A stretch of DNA of 64,000 nt from Mycolicibacterium wolinskyi (GTDB taxonomy: Bacteria > Actinomycetota > Actinomycetes > Mycobacteriales > Mycobacteriaceae). A program made the translations under genes and the position numbers. The stretch is from positions 124,001 through 188,000 of the forward strand of contig NZ_LQQA01000023.1 in the NCBI RefSeq assembly GCF_002101965.1, given 5' to 3'. Shown one piece after another: positions 17,376-25,268 of this stretch (position 1 is its first letter; every line of letters begins with the position of its first letter). Under the pieces are notes generated by a model. It was not told the origin of the DNA and did no database searches. It saw nothing but the letters and a program-made list of their open reading frames with translations.

Positions 17376-18869
17376 ATGGTCACGATCTCCCGTGCCTTCA
17401 GCACACAGGGCGCGGTCACAATCGACGCTGTCGCCGAGGCATTGCAGCCGAAGTACACGCTCAACGCCGAGCCCGCCCGGGCGGTTTCGCGCACGTGGAT
17501 CGACACGTTCGACTGGCGATTGCACGATGCGGGTATCTCGCTGCGGTTCGTCGATGACCGCCCGCTGACCGCTCAACTACCGGATGGCACGCAACTGCAA
17601 TGCCCGGTGGCACCGAAGTGGCCCGCGATGGCCGAGAACCTGCCCGCCGGACGGCTGCGTGAGGTGCTGTCGCCGATCATCGAGCCCCGAGCGCTGATAC
17701 CGGTGGTCGCGGTACAGGGGACCGTGCAGGAGTGCCGCGTGCTCAATTCCGACGAAAAGACGGTCGCACGGCTGCTGATCGAACACAGCGACAACGGCGT
17801 GGGGTGGCTTCAGGTCCTGCCGTTACGCGGCTATGACAGCGACGGTGAGCGCATCGCCGCGGGGCTGTCGGCTGTCGACGGTCTCACCCCGGCGCAGTCG
17901 ACGTCGTACGACGACGCGCTGGCCCACGCCGAGCGCAAACCGCAGAGCCGGGCCGAACAGTTCACGCCGGAAACTCCCGCGGCAGTGGCGGTTGCGGCCG
18001 TCCTGCAACGCTTCGCCGAGGCCATCGCCGACAACGTCGACGGCACCATCGCGGCCATCGACATCGAGTTCTTACACGACCTGCGGGTCGCGGTGCGGCG
18101 CACGCGGTCGATTCTCAAGCTCGTCGGCGATGTGCTTCCCGACGGATTGGCGGAACGGTTCGGGTCCGAGTTCAAGTGGCTCGGTGACCTCACCACCCCG
18201 GTGCGCGATCTCGACGTCTACCTGCACGATTTCGATCGGATGGCGGCCGGCCTCACCTCGGCCGATCCGGCTGATCTCGCGCCGTTCCGAACGTTCTTGC
18301 GCAAGCACCGCACGGCCGAGCGCCGAATCCTCGTGCGGGGGCTGCGTTCCCGTCGGTTCGAGCGGCTGATGCAGGACTGGCAAGCCGAGTTGGCCCGGGT
18401 GGCCGAGGAAACGGCTTCCGGCCAGACCGTTTCGGACCTGGCACGGGAACGTGTCGGCAAGGTGTTTCACAAAGTCGCCAAGCGCGGCGAGGCCATCACC
18501 GCCGAATCGCCGAGCGAGGACGTGCATTCGCTGCGCAAGCGGTGCAAGGAGCTGCGATACCTGCTCGAGGTTTTCCGGCCGCTGCACGCCGAGGAACCGC
18601 ATCGGCGGCTCGTGAAAGAGCTCAAGGCGCTGCAGGACACGCTCGGGGATTTTCAGGACGGCGAGGTGCAGCGCGAGGCGGTCCGCGAGTTCGCGGCCGC
18701 CATGATGGACGAAGGCTCGGCGCCTCCGGCCACCGTACTGGCGATGGGCGAGTTGGCCGCTCAGCTCGATGCGCATCAACTGCGCGCGCGGTCGGCCTTG
18801 GTGGGCCGGCTGCAGCCATTCCTGGCAAGAGAGAACAGAGACCGAGTGAAAGCGCTGATCCGCCGGTGA
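17376..18869 (+). CDS. CYTH-like/CHAD domain protein (predicted polyphosphate-binding)
   Basis: A 497-residue protein. Residues about 1-195 look like a degenerate CYTH (triphosphate tunnel) domain. Residues about 210-490 are a CHAD domain, an all-helical fold with basic His/Arg/Lys faces seen in LHDLRVAVRRTRSILKL and VHSLRKRCKELRYLLEVF. CHAD proteins bind inorganic polyphosphate and localise to polyphosphate granules in several bacteria. The stop overlaps the GTG of a ParA/MinD-like ATPase gene (GTGA), so both are made together. This pairing suggests a role in moving or segregating polyphosphate bodies, which is inference. A palindromic operator precedes the gene. Confidence 0.82.
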   Translation: MVTISRAFSTQGAVTIDAVAEALQPKYTLNAEPARAVSRTWIDTFDWRLHDAGISLRFVDDRPLTAQLPDGTQLQCPVAPKWPAMAENLPAGRLREVLSPIIEPRALIPVVAVQGTVQECRVLNSDEKTVARLLIEHSDNGVGWLQVLPLRGYDSDGERIAAGLSAVDGLTPAQSTSYDDALAHAERKPQSRAEQFTPETPAAVAVAAVLQRFAEAIADNVDGTIAAIDIEFLHDLRVAVRRTRSILKLVGDVLPDGLAERFGSEFKWLGDLTTPVRDLDVYLHDFDRMAAGLTSADPADLAPFRTFLRKHRTAERRILVRGLRSRRFERLMQDWQAELARVAEETASGQTVSDLARERVGKVFHKVAKRGEAITAESPSEDVHSLRKRCKELRYLLEVFRPLHAEEPHRRLVKELKALQDTLGDFQDGEVQREAVREFAAAMMDEGSAPPATVLAMGELAAQLDAHQLRARSALVGRLQPFLARENRDRVKALIRR

Positions 18870-19597
18870 AAATCTACGCGACGTACAACATCAAGGGCGG
18901 CGTCGGCAAGACATCGGCTGCGGTGAACCTGGCGCATCTGTCGGGGCGCGAGGGTAACCGCACGCTGCTGTGGGATCTCGATCCGCAGGGTGCGGCGACG
19001 TACCTGTTCCGGATCCGGCCGAAGGTCAAGGGCGGCAGCAAGGCGCTGGTGCGGGGGACCAGAAGTCTCGACGAGGCCATCAAGGCAACGGATTTCGATC
19101 TGCTCGACCTCGTTCCCGCGGATTTCACGTACCGCAACATGGACGTGCAACTGGACAGCGCCAAGCGGCCGACGCGCCGGATCCGGCAGTTGCTCGCGCC
19201 ACTCGAAGACGAGTACGACGTCGTGTTCCTCGACTGCCCGCCGAGCATCTCGCTGGTGTCCGAGAACGTCCTTCATGCGGTGGACACGCTGCTCGTCCCG
19301 ATGATCCCGGCGACGCTCTCGGTGCGTACGTTCGACCAATTGGTGGACTTCGTGGGCGATTTCGACGGCAGGCAGCCGGCAGTCAAGGCGTTCTTCTCGA
19401 TGGTGGACCGGCGCAAGAAGCTCCACCGCGACGTCGTCGCGCAACTGTCGCAGGAACGCCAGGGGATCTTGAGCACCGACATCCCGGCGCTTTCGGTCAT
19501 CGAGCAGATGGCCGAAAAACGGGCTCCGGTCACCGCTTTCGCGCCGCAGAGCTCGGCTGCCCAGCAGTACGAAGCGCTCTGGAACGAGATCCGCTAG
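18866..19597 (+). CDS. ParA/MinD-like (Soj) partition ATPase coupled to the CHAD protein
   Basis: A 243-residue P-loop ATPase. The deviant Walker A box KGGVGKTS (about residues 10-17) with its signature lysine marks the ParA/MinD class. Walker A' follows in LLWDLDPQGAATY and Walker B in VVFLDCPPSISLVS. The GTG at 18866 is the right start: it sits seven codons before the P-loop region and overlaps the CHAD stop. ParA proteins use ATP-dependent binding to the nucleoid or membrane to position cargo. No ParB or parS site is present, so this is an orphan ParA whose cargo may be the CHAD protein. It converges on tap with a four-base overlap. Confidence 0.85.
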   Translation: MKIYATYNIKGGVGKTSAAVNLAHLSGREGNRTLLWDLDPQGAATYLFRIRPKVKGGSKALVRGTRSLDEAIKATDFDLLDLVPADFTYRNMDVQLDSAKRPTRRIRQLLAPLEDEYDVVFLDCPPSISLVSENVLHAVDTLLVPMIPATLSVRTFDQLVDFVGDFDGRQPAVKAFFSMVDRRKKLHRDVVAQLSQERQGILSTDIPALSVIEQMAEKRAPVTAFAPQSSAAQQYEALWNEIR

Positions 19598-20814
19598 GTC
19601 CGGTCGAGCTGACGCAACGCGGGCAGCCCGACGGCGACCAGGCCGAGCACCAGCATGGGCAGCGACAGCGCGAGGAACGTCGCGTGCAGACCGACCGAGT
19701 CGGCGAGCGGGCCCGCCACGATCAGACCGAGCGGGCCCGCGGCGTAGGCCAGTGAGCCCATCACGCCAACCACGCGCCCTCGCAGATGCTGCGGGGCCTT
19801 GGTCTGCATCACGTAGTTGTAGATCGGGGCGATCGGTCCGTACACGAAACCGACCACCGCGCAGAGCAACAGGATCAGGGGCAGCGGCGGCAGGAACGCG
19901 ATGACCGTCATCGCCACGCCCAAGGTCAGCAGCGCCGTCAGCATCGTCGCGCGCCGGCTCATGTACTTGCTCATCACGGCGTAGCCTAGTGCACCCAGCA
20001 GGCCGCCGATGCTGAGCGCCATCAGCACCCAGCCCAGTTCCTGCGGCTCATCGCGATCGGTGAAGTACTTCGGGAACAGCACGCTCTCCATGGGCATGTA
20101 CAGTCCGGTCGCCACCAGATCGACGATCGCCAGCGTGCGCAGCACCGGTGTGCGCCAGACGAATTGCAGGCCTTCGACGATGCCCGACCACACGCCTTCT
20201 GGCAGTTCGGTGCGATCGGGCTTACCGGCGCCTTCCAGTCGCAGCACCGAGATCGCCGCGATCGAGAACAGGAACGCGAGCGCGGTCACCCACATGGTGT
20301 TGATCCCGCCGACCGTGGCGATCAGCAGGCCACCGATTCCGGGCCCGACGATGTAGGCGAGGTTGAACACCGCCTCGTACACGCTGTTGGCGTGGTCGAG
20401 GGTCCAGCCCGCGCGTCCGGCCGCTTCCGGGAGCATGGTCTCGCGCGCTGTCATCCCGGCCGGATCGAAGAACGCGCCGAGCGCGGCCAAGACCGCCAGC
20501 ACCGCGACGTTGACCGCGTCGACGCCGAACGTCAGGGCCAGCACCGGCACGGCGGCCACCGACAGCGCCGACAACAGATCCGAGATCATCGACACGCGTC
20601 GGCGGCCCAGATAGTCGACTGCGGCGCCCGCGATCACGGTCGCGACGAGCAGCGGCAGCGTGCCCGCCATCGCGACGATCGAGGCGTCGAGCGCGGATCC
20701 GTTGCGCTGCAACACCAACCACGGAAAGGCGACGATCGAGATACCGTTTCCGGCGCCTGCCATCAACGCGGCGAACAGAATCAGCAGCAGTGGGCCGCGT
20801 TTGGTGTTGGTCAT
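19594..20814 (-). CDS. tap: Multidrug efflux transporter Tap (MFS), Rv1258c-like
   Basis: A 406-residue, 12-helix MFS pump. Landmarks are ISIVAFPWLVLQRNGSA in helix 1-2, motif A-like VDYLGRRRVSM, ALGAFFDPAGMTARETMLP after helix 4, and PMESVLFPKYFTDRDEP in the central loop. These, with the position next to udgB, identify Tap, which in mycobacteria exports tetracyclines and aminoglycosides and is linked to drug tolerance in M. tuberculosis. The ATG at 20814 is preferred because it places MTNTKRGP directly before helix 1; a start ten codons upstream adds a basic stretch. It is divergent from udgB across 61 bases. No whiB7 gene is in the window. Confidence 0.88.
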   Translation of the reverse strand: MTNTKRGPLLLILFAALMAGAGNGISIVAFPWLVLQRNGSALDASIVAMAGTLPLLVATVIAGAAVDYLGRRRVSMISDLLSALSVAAVPVLALTFGVDAVNVAVLAVLAALGAFFDPAGMTARETMLPEAAGRAGWTLDHANSVYEAVFNLAYIVGPGIGGLLIATVGGINTMWVTALAFLFSIAAISVLRLEGAGKPDRTELPEGVWSGIVEGLQFVWRTPVLRTLAIVDLVATGLYMPMESVLFPKYFTDRDEPQELGWVLMALSIGGLLGALGYAVMSKYMSRRATMLTALLTLGVAMTVIAFLPPLPLILLLCAVVGFVYGPIAPIYNYVMQTKAPQHLRGRVVGVMGSLAYAAGPLGLIVAGPLADSVGLHATFLALSLPMLVLGLVAVGLPALRQLDRT

Positions 20815-20875
20815 GGGGTATCGCGGCCGAATGTAACAGCGCACCTACGCGTCTTGCGACGGATTTTCGGGCAGA

Positions 20876-21727
20876 GTGGACGGGATGCAGCTGGCTCACC
20901 CCCGGACCGGGGACTTGTTCACCTCGCCGGTTCCGCCCGGCAGCGGCTGGCCAGGTGATCCGGCGAGCCCAGCCACACCGCAGGCGAAGACGGCCGCCCA
21001 GGTGCGCCGCCTGGCCGCCCGGGCGAACTCGGTCGACGAACTCGATGCCCTGGTCTCGGTGTGCCGGGCCTGCCCGCGGCTGGTCGGCTGGCGCGAGGAG
21101 GTCGCGGTGGCCAAGCGCAAGTCCTTCGCCGACCAGCCGTACTGGGGTAGGCCGGCGCCCGGGTTCGGAGCCGAGGCGCCCCGCATCATGATCGTCGGCC
21201 TGGCCCCGGCCGCGCACGGTGCCAACCGCACCGGACGCGTCTTCACCGGCGACCGGTCGGGTGACTTCCTGTTCGCCGCGCTGCACCGGGCGGGGCTCGC
21301 GAACCAGGCGGTGTGCGTCGACGCCGCCGACGGAATGCAGTTGATCGGCACCCGGATGGCGGCCGCGGTGCGCTGCGCCCCGCCGGCCAATGCGCCCAAC
21401 CCGGCCGAGCGCACCACGTGCGCGCCGTGGATGGCGGCCGAATGGCGTCTCGTCGGGCCGTCGGTGGCGGTCGTCATCGCGCTCGGAACCTTCGCGTGGC
21501 GGGCCGCACTGGACCTGATTGCCGACCGTCCGAAGCCCGCGCCCAAATTCGGTCACGGGGCCACCGCGACGTTGACCACGGCCCATGGCGAGGTCACGCT
21601 GCTGGGCTGTTACCACCCCAGCCAGCAGAACACCTTCACCGGCCGGCTCACCGAGGCGATGCTCGACGACATCTTCACCACGGCCAAATCGCTCGGCAGC
21701 CTCGGGAACGAACCCGGCGGGCGATGA
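20876..21727 (+). CDS. udgB: Family 5 uracil-DNA glycosylase UdgB
   Basis: A 283-residue DNA repair enzyme that removes uracil, and in this family also hypoxanthine and other deaminated bases, from DNA. Iron-sulfur ligands are in CRACPRL (C-x2-C) and later in VRCAPP and TCAPWM. Motif A is GLAPAAHGANRTGRVFTG, lacking the usual Asp/Asn nucleophile activator of family 1, and motif B is CYHPSQQNTF with the catalytic-loop His. The GTG at 20876 or the ATG at 20885 could start translation; the difference is three residues. It corresponds to Rv1259. A flavoenzyme gene follows 13 bases downstream. Confidence 0.88.
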   Translation: MDGMQLAHPRTGDLFTSPVPPGSGWPGDPASPATPQAKTAAQVRRLAARANSVDELDALVSVCRACPRLVGWREEVAVAKRKSFADQPYWGRPAPGFGAEAPRIMIVGLAPAAHGANRTGRVFTGDRSGDFLFAALHRAGLANQAVCVDAADGMQLIGTRMAAAVRCAPPANAPNPAERTTCAPWMAAEWRLVGPSVAVVIALGTFAWRAALDLIADRPKPAPKFGHGATATLTTAHGEVTLLGCYHPSQQNTFTGRLTEAMLDDIFTTAKSLGSLGNEPGGR

Positions 21728-21740
21728 CGTTGACGCTGTC

Positions 21741-22790
21741 ATGCGGCTTTCTGTCCTCGACCTCGTCCCGGTGCGTACCGACCAGACCACCGCCGACGCC
21801 CTGACCGCCACGACACACCTCGCGCAGACCGCTGACCGGCTCGGATACACCCGGTACTGGATCGCCGAACACCACAACATGCCCGCGGTCGCGGCCACCA
21901 GCCCGCCCGTCGTGATCGCACATCTGGCCGCGCACACCGACCAGCTGCGGCTCGGTTCGGGTGGCGTCATGCTGCCCAATCACGCGCCGCTGGCGGTGGC
22001 CGAGCAGTTCGCGCTGCTCGAGGCCGCGCATCCGGGGCGCATCGACCTCGGCATCGGGCGGGCACCGGGGTCGGATCCGGTCACGTCGCTGGCCCTGCGC
22101 GGGGCCGCAGGCCGTGACGATCGCGATATCGAGGCGTTTCCGCAGTATCTCGACGATGTGCGCGCGCTCATGAGCGCGCGTGGTGTGCGGGTGCCGCTGC
22201 CGCGTGACCTGCTGCGGGAGAACTATGTGCTCAAGGCCACTCCGGTCGCGGTCACCGAACCGCGGCTGTGGCTGCTCGGCTCGTCGATGTACTCCGCTCA
22301 CCTCGCGGCGGCGAAGGGCCTGCCGTACGTGTTCGCCCACCACTTCTCGGGGCACGGCACGGCCGAGGCGCTGGCCGTGTACCGCGACGAGTTTCAGCCG
22401 AGCGACCTGGCGGCCGAGCCCGTCACGTTCCTGACCGTCAACGCGGTCGTGGCCGAAACCAGCGAGGAAGCCAAGGCGCTACTGCTGCCGCAGTTGCAGA
22501 TGATGGGCCGGCTGCGCACCGGGCAACCGCTCGGCGCGCTCGACCTCGTCGAGGACGCCGAGGCGACCACCATGACGCCGCAGGCGCAGGCCGTCGTGCA
22601 GGCAGGCCTGCAACGGGCCGTCGTCGGTTCGCCGACCGAGGCCGCCGATCAGGTGCGGGCCCTGGCCGAGGAATTCGACGTCGACGAGGTCATGGTCAAC
22701 CCCGTCGCGTCAGCTCGGCGCGGTGCCGACCCGGCCACCGCGACCGCGCGTGACACCACGCTCGAGCTGTTGGCCAAAGAGCTGTTCTAA
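21741..22790 (+). CDS. Luciferase-like (LLM) flavin-dependent oxidoreductase
   Basis: A 349-residue TIM-barrel protein of the bacterial luciferase superfamily, group MsnO8-like. It starts MRLSVLDLVPV and carries YWIAEHHNMPAVA, LRLGSGGVMLPNH, GRIDLGIGRAPGSD and WLLGSSMYSA, all diagnostic for this FMN-type group. The likely reaction is oxygenation by a reduced flavin supplied by a separate reductase. The ATG at 21741 is 13 bases after udgB; a longer frame upstream lies inside udgB and is rejected. It ends in a four-base convergent overlap with the F420-type gene. The substrate is unknown. Confidence 0.85.
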   Translation: MRLSVLDLVPVRTDQTTADALTATTHLAQTADRLGYTRYWIAEHHNMPAVAATSPPVVIAHLAAHTDQLRLGSGGVMLPNHAPLAVAEQFALLEAAHPGRIDLGIGRAPGSDPVTSLALRGAAGRDDRDIEAFPQYLDDVRALMSARGVRVPLPRDLLRENYVLKATPVAVTEPRLWLLGSSMYSAHLAAAKGLPYVFAHHFSGHGTAEALAVYRDEFQPSDLAAEPVTFLTVNAVVAETSEEAKALLLPQLQMMGRLRTGQPLGALDLVEDAEATTMTPQAQAVVQAGLQRAVVGSPTEAADQVRALAEEFDVDEVMVNPVASARRGADPATATARDTTLELLAKELF

Positions 22791-23230
22791 GGCGTCAGCA
22801 CCACGATCGGGATCGGCCGCGAGGTCTTCTTCTGATACGCCTCATAGCGGTGGGAGTTGTTCTCGTTGACGATCCTCCACAGCCGCGCGTAATCCGGATC
22901 GTCCGGAAGGATCGGCTTCGCGGTGACCTTCAAACGCTTTGTGCCCACATTGATTTCGATATTGGGATTCGCTTTGAGGTTGTGATACCAGCCCGGTGAC
23001 CGGGGTGCGCCGCCCATCGACGCCACGACGACGTAGTTCTCGCCATCGCGTGCGTAACTCAGCGTGTTGATGCGCGCCTGGCCGGTCTTGGCGCCCGTCG
23101 TGTGCAACAGCAGACTCGGCGGCACCCCGGGCATCCGATGCCCGATGCGCCCGCCGGTCTTCTGATAGATCAGATCGTGGATGTGCAATAACCGGAGGCC
23201 GACGAACTCGACCTGGGACCGAAGGCTCAT
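22787..23230 (-). CDS. Deazaflavin (F420)-dependent nitroreductase-family protein, Rv1261c-like
   Basis: A 147-residue split-barrel protein of the DUF385/Ddn family. Markers are LLLHTTGAKTGQARINTLSYARDG split around the TGAKTG loop, VVVASMGGAPRSPGWYHNL and NPNIEINVGTKRL. Members bind F420 and reduce quinones, nitroimidazoles or other acceptors. The ATG at 23230 places the family start correctly; a longer frame would run through the HIT gene. It lies four bases behind the HIT gene, so the two form an operon, in the same order as Rv1262c-Rv1261c. Confidence 0.83.
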   Translation of the reverse strand: MSLRSQVEFVGLRLLHIHDLIYQKTGGRIGHRMPGVPPSLLLHTTGAKTGQARINTLSYARDGENYVVVASMGGAPRSPGWYHNLKANPNIEINVGTKRLKVTAKPILPDDPDYARLWRIVNENNSHRYEAYQKKTSRPIPIVVLTP

Positions 23231-23234
23231 GGGC

Positions 23235-23672
23235 TCAATCCTGCTCGGCGCTGTCGAGTTGTGCCAGCGCCGCCCGCAGCAGGCGCCCGGACTCTTCGCG
23301 GTCGGGGTCGCGCCGCAGCACCATGCCCTTCGCGAATGAGAACTTGTCACCAGCGCGCCGCGGCACCACGTGCAGGTGGATGTGGAACACGCTCTGGAAC
23401 GCGGATTTGCCGTCGTTGATCACGATGTTGTTGCCGTCGGCATGCAGACCCGACGTGCGGGCGGCGCGGGCGATGCGTTGGCCGATCGCGGCCATGTCGG
23501 CGACGGTGGCCGCGGGCGTGTCGGTCAGATCGACCGTGTGCTGCTTCGGAATCACCAGGGTGTGGCCACGCGTGAACGGCCTGATGTCGAGGATCCCCAG
23601 ATAGTCGTCGTCTTCATACACCCGGATCGCCGGAGCCTCACCGGACACGATGGCGCAGAACACACATGACAT
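23235..23672 (-). CDS. HIT-family nucleotide hydrolase/transferase, Rv1262c-like
   Basis: A 145-residue protein of the histidine triad superfamily. It begins MSCVFCAIVSGE, a usual zinc-associated start for HIT proteins, and carries the triad HIHLHVVPR at about residues 96-104, where the middle His attacks the alpha-phosphate of nucleotide substrates such as AMP-lysine or dinucleoside polyphosphates. It is the first gene of a two-gene operon with the F420-type reductase. Physiological substrate unknown. Confidence 0.85.
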   Translation of the reverse strand: MSCVFCAIVSGEAPAIRVYEDDDYLGILDIRPFTRGHTLVIPKQHTVDLTDTPAATVADMAAIGQRIARAARTSGLHADGNNIVINDGKSAFQSVFHIHLHVVPRRAGDKFSFAKGMVLRRDPDREESGRLLRAALAQLDSAEQD

Positions 23673-23701
23673 TCCGTCACGTTAGCCGTTGGCGCCGGCG
23701 G

Positions 23702-24721
23702 TTAAACCGGTGGAGCGGTCGAACCCCGAATGCTCAGTGACACGGGTAGCAGGATGGTCCGGGGCAGGCGCTCGCTGTCGTCCATGCCCGCGAGGAACAA
23801 CCGGGCACCCTCGCGGCCGATGTCGAATTGCGGAACGGCGACGCTGGTCAGCGGTGGAGCCAACCGGTCCATCATCGGCATGTCGTTGTAACCGGCAACG
23901 CTGAGGTCGGCCGGGCAGGACAGGCCGCGTTCGGTCATGGCGTCGTAACAGCCGAGTGCGATCAGATCGGTTGCCGCGACGACGGCGGTGAACGGGATGT
24001 TCTCGTCGAGCGCCGACGCGAGCTGGATGGCGCCCTGTTCGGTCGTCCACGATTCGCAGATCCGGATGAGCTTCTGGTCTCGGTCCAGCCCGCGCGATTC
24101 GACCGCGGAGCGAAATCCGCGCAATCGCGCCACACCGGTGGAGGTGTCTTGTGGGCCGGCCAGGCAGAGGATGCGCTCATGGCCCAATTCGGCGAGATGG
24201 CTTATGACCAAGCCCATTCCGGTTTCGTCGTCGGCCGTCACGGAGTCGAGATCCCGTCCACCCATGCGCCGGTTGATCATCACGATCCGGGTGCCCTGAT
24301 CGGCGAGCTGCTCGAACGTCGGGTCGTTCAGCCGCGCCGTCGCGACGATGAGGCCGTCGACCTGTCTGGCCAGAAGCGCCGAGATGGCCGCGGCTTCGCG
24401 CTGGGGGTCGTAGTCGGTGCTGACGATGAGCGGGCTGAATCCGCGGCTGTCGAGCACTGATTGGATGCCGCGGATCATCGGCGGAAACAGTGGGTTGGTG
24501 AGGTCGGGGATGACCACGCCGACGGTGTTCGACGTCGCGGTCCGAAGGCTGCGGGCGATGGGATTGGGGACATAGCCGAGCTCGCGCACGGCCTTGTCGA
24601 TGCGGCGAAGGGTGTCTGCGCTGACGCGGTCCCTGGTCGCCTCGTTGAGTGCGCGCGACACGGTGCCGGTGTGGACGCCTGCGGCGCGTGCCACGTCCTG
24701 CATCGTCACGTTCGGCGTCAT
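23702..24721 (-). CDS. LacI-family transcriptional repressor of the divergent RidA operon
   Basis: A 339-residue regulator. The N-terminal helix-turn-helix is NVTMQDVARAAGVHTGTVSR (about residues 4-23), followed by the hinge helix region PNPIARSLRTATSNTVG that contacts the operator minor groove. The periplasmic-binding-like sensor domain follows, with VGVVIPDLTNPLFP and ELGHERILCLAGP. It is divergent from a catabolic operon and two LacI-type operators lie between, so it should repress that operon and perhaps itself until a pathway metabolite binds. The start could be the ATG at 24721 or a GTG at 24727; AAGGAGGGG lies just upstream of both. Confidence 0.87.
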   Translation of the reverse strand: MTPNVTMQDVARAAGVHTGTVSRALNEATRDRVSADTLRRIDKAVRELGYVPNPIARSLRTATSNTVGVVIPDLTNPLFPPMIRGIQSVLDSRGFSPLIVSTDYDPQREAAAISALLARQVDGLIVATARLNDPTFEQLADQGTRIVMINRRMGGRDLDSVTADDETGMGLVISHLAELGHERILCLAGPQDTSTGVARLRGFRSAVESRGLDRDQKLIRICESWTTEQGAIQLASALDENIPFTAVVAATDLIALGCYDAMTERGLSCPADLSVAGYNDMPMMDRLAPPLTSVAVPQFDIGREGARLFLAGMDDSERLPRTILLPVSLSIRGSTAPPV

Positions 24722-24739
24722 CGTCACCTGCCCCTCCTT

Positions 24740-24753
24740 GGCGTTCGATTGCA
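24740..24753. promoter_or_regulatory. Second LacI-type operator, beside the lacI-like start
   Basis: GGCGTTCGATTGCA matches the primary operator TGCAATCGATTGCA at 11 of 14 positions, including the intact half TCGATTGCA. It lies 19 bases before the repressor start and 91 bases from the primary site, a spacing suited to looping or autorepression. Confidence 0.6.
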
Positions 24754-24798
24754 TAGATCGTGGCATTTCACTGCCCGCGGTTCAAGTATCCACCCCTA

Positions 24799-24827
24799 TT
24801 GACGTGCTGTGTGACCCGCCTTACGAT
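24799..24827 (+). promoter_or_regulatory. Promoter of the RidA catabolic operon (-35 TTGACG, -10 TACGAT)
   Basis: TTGACG at 24799-24804 and TACGAT at 24822-24827 are separated by 17 bases, the optimal spacing for a SigA-type promoter. Transcription would start near 24834, inside the primary LacI operator. Confidence 0.65.
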
Positions 24828-24830
24828 CTC

Positions 24831-24844
24831 TGCAATCGATTGCA
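24831..24844. promoter_or_regulatory. Primary LacI-type operator
   Basis: TGCAATCGATTGCA is a perfect 14-base palindrome with the central CG of LacI/GalR-family operators. It covers the predicted transcription start of the RidA operon, so binding would block initiation directly. The AAGGAGG ribosome binding site follows at 24846-24852. Confidence 0.8.
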
Positions 24845-24863
24845 CAAGGAGGTTGTGAAAGCC

Positions 24864-25268
24864 ATGGAATTCATCACCGCGGGAGCGGACCCGGCCGAAA
24901 TGCCGTTCATGCCGGCGATCGTCACGAGCGGCGGGCGCCACATCTGGCTGTCGGGCGCCACCGCCTTTCCGCTCGTGCACAAGCACCCGCACGACGAGGA
25001 CGAGCTGCGCGTGCCCGATGGCATCGCCGATCAGACCCGGGCCTGCCTGAAGAACCTGAAGATCGCGCTGGAGGCCGCCGGTGGCACTGTCACCGACATC
25101 GTCGAGGTGACGATCTACAACACCGACATGGACGCGCAGGACGCGGTCAACGAGGCGTACATGGAGTTCTTCGGCGACCACCGGCCGTGCCGGACGCACA
25201 TCGGCGTCAACCGCCTGGTCGGTTCCCAGTTGAAGATCGAGATCAGCGCACATGCCGTCATCGCCTAG
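24864..25268 (+). CDS. RidA/YjgF/UK114-family protein
   Basis: A 134-residue trimer-forming fold. Family landmarks are IWLSGATAFP, TRACLKNLKIALEAAGG, VTIYNTDMDAQDAVNEAY and CRTHIGVNRL, whose Arg contacts the substrate carboxylate in enamine/imine deaminases. RidA-type proteins hydrolyse reactive enamines or imines released by other enzymes; subfamily members serve specific catabolic routes. The ATG at 24864 has AAGGAGG 11 bases upstream. It is the first gene of a LacI-controlled operon with transporter, FAH-type hydrolase, imidase-like deacetylase and TauE genes. It overlaps the MFS start by 17 bases. Confidence 0.85.
   Translation: MEFITAGADPAEMPFMPAIVTSGGRHIWLSGATAFPLVHKHPHDEDELRVPDGIADQTRACLKNLKIALEAAGGTVTDIVEVTIYNTDMDAQDAVNEAYMEFFGDHRPCRTHIGVNRLVGSQLKIEISAHAVIA

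Noticed and set aside
18866..19597. ParA-like gene considered as a plasmid or chromosome partition locus
   Set aside because: No ParB gene or parS-like inverted repeats are adjacent; its coupled partner is a CHAD protein.
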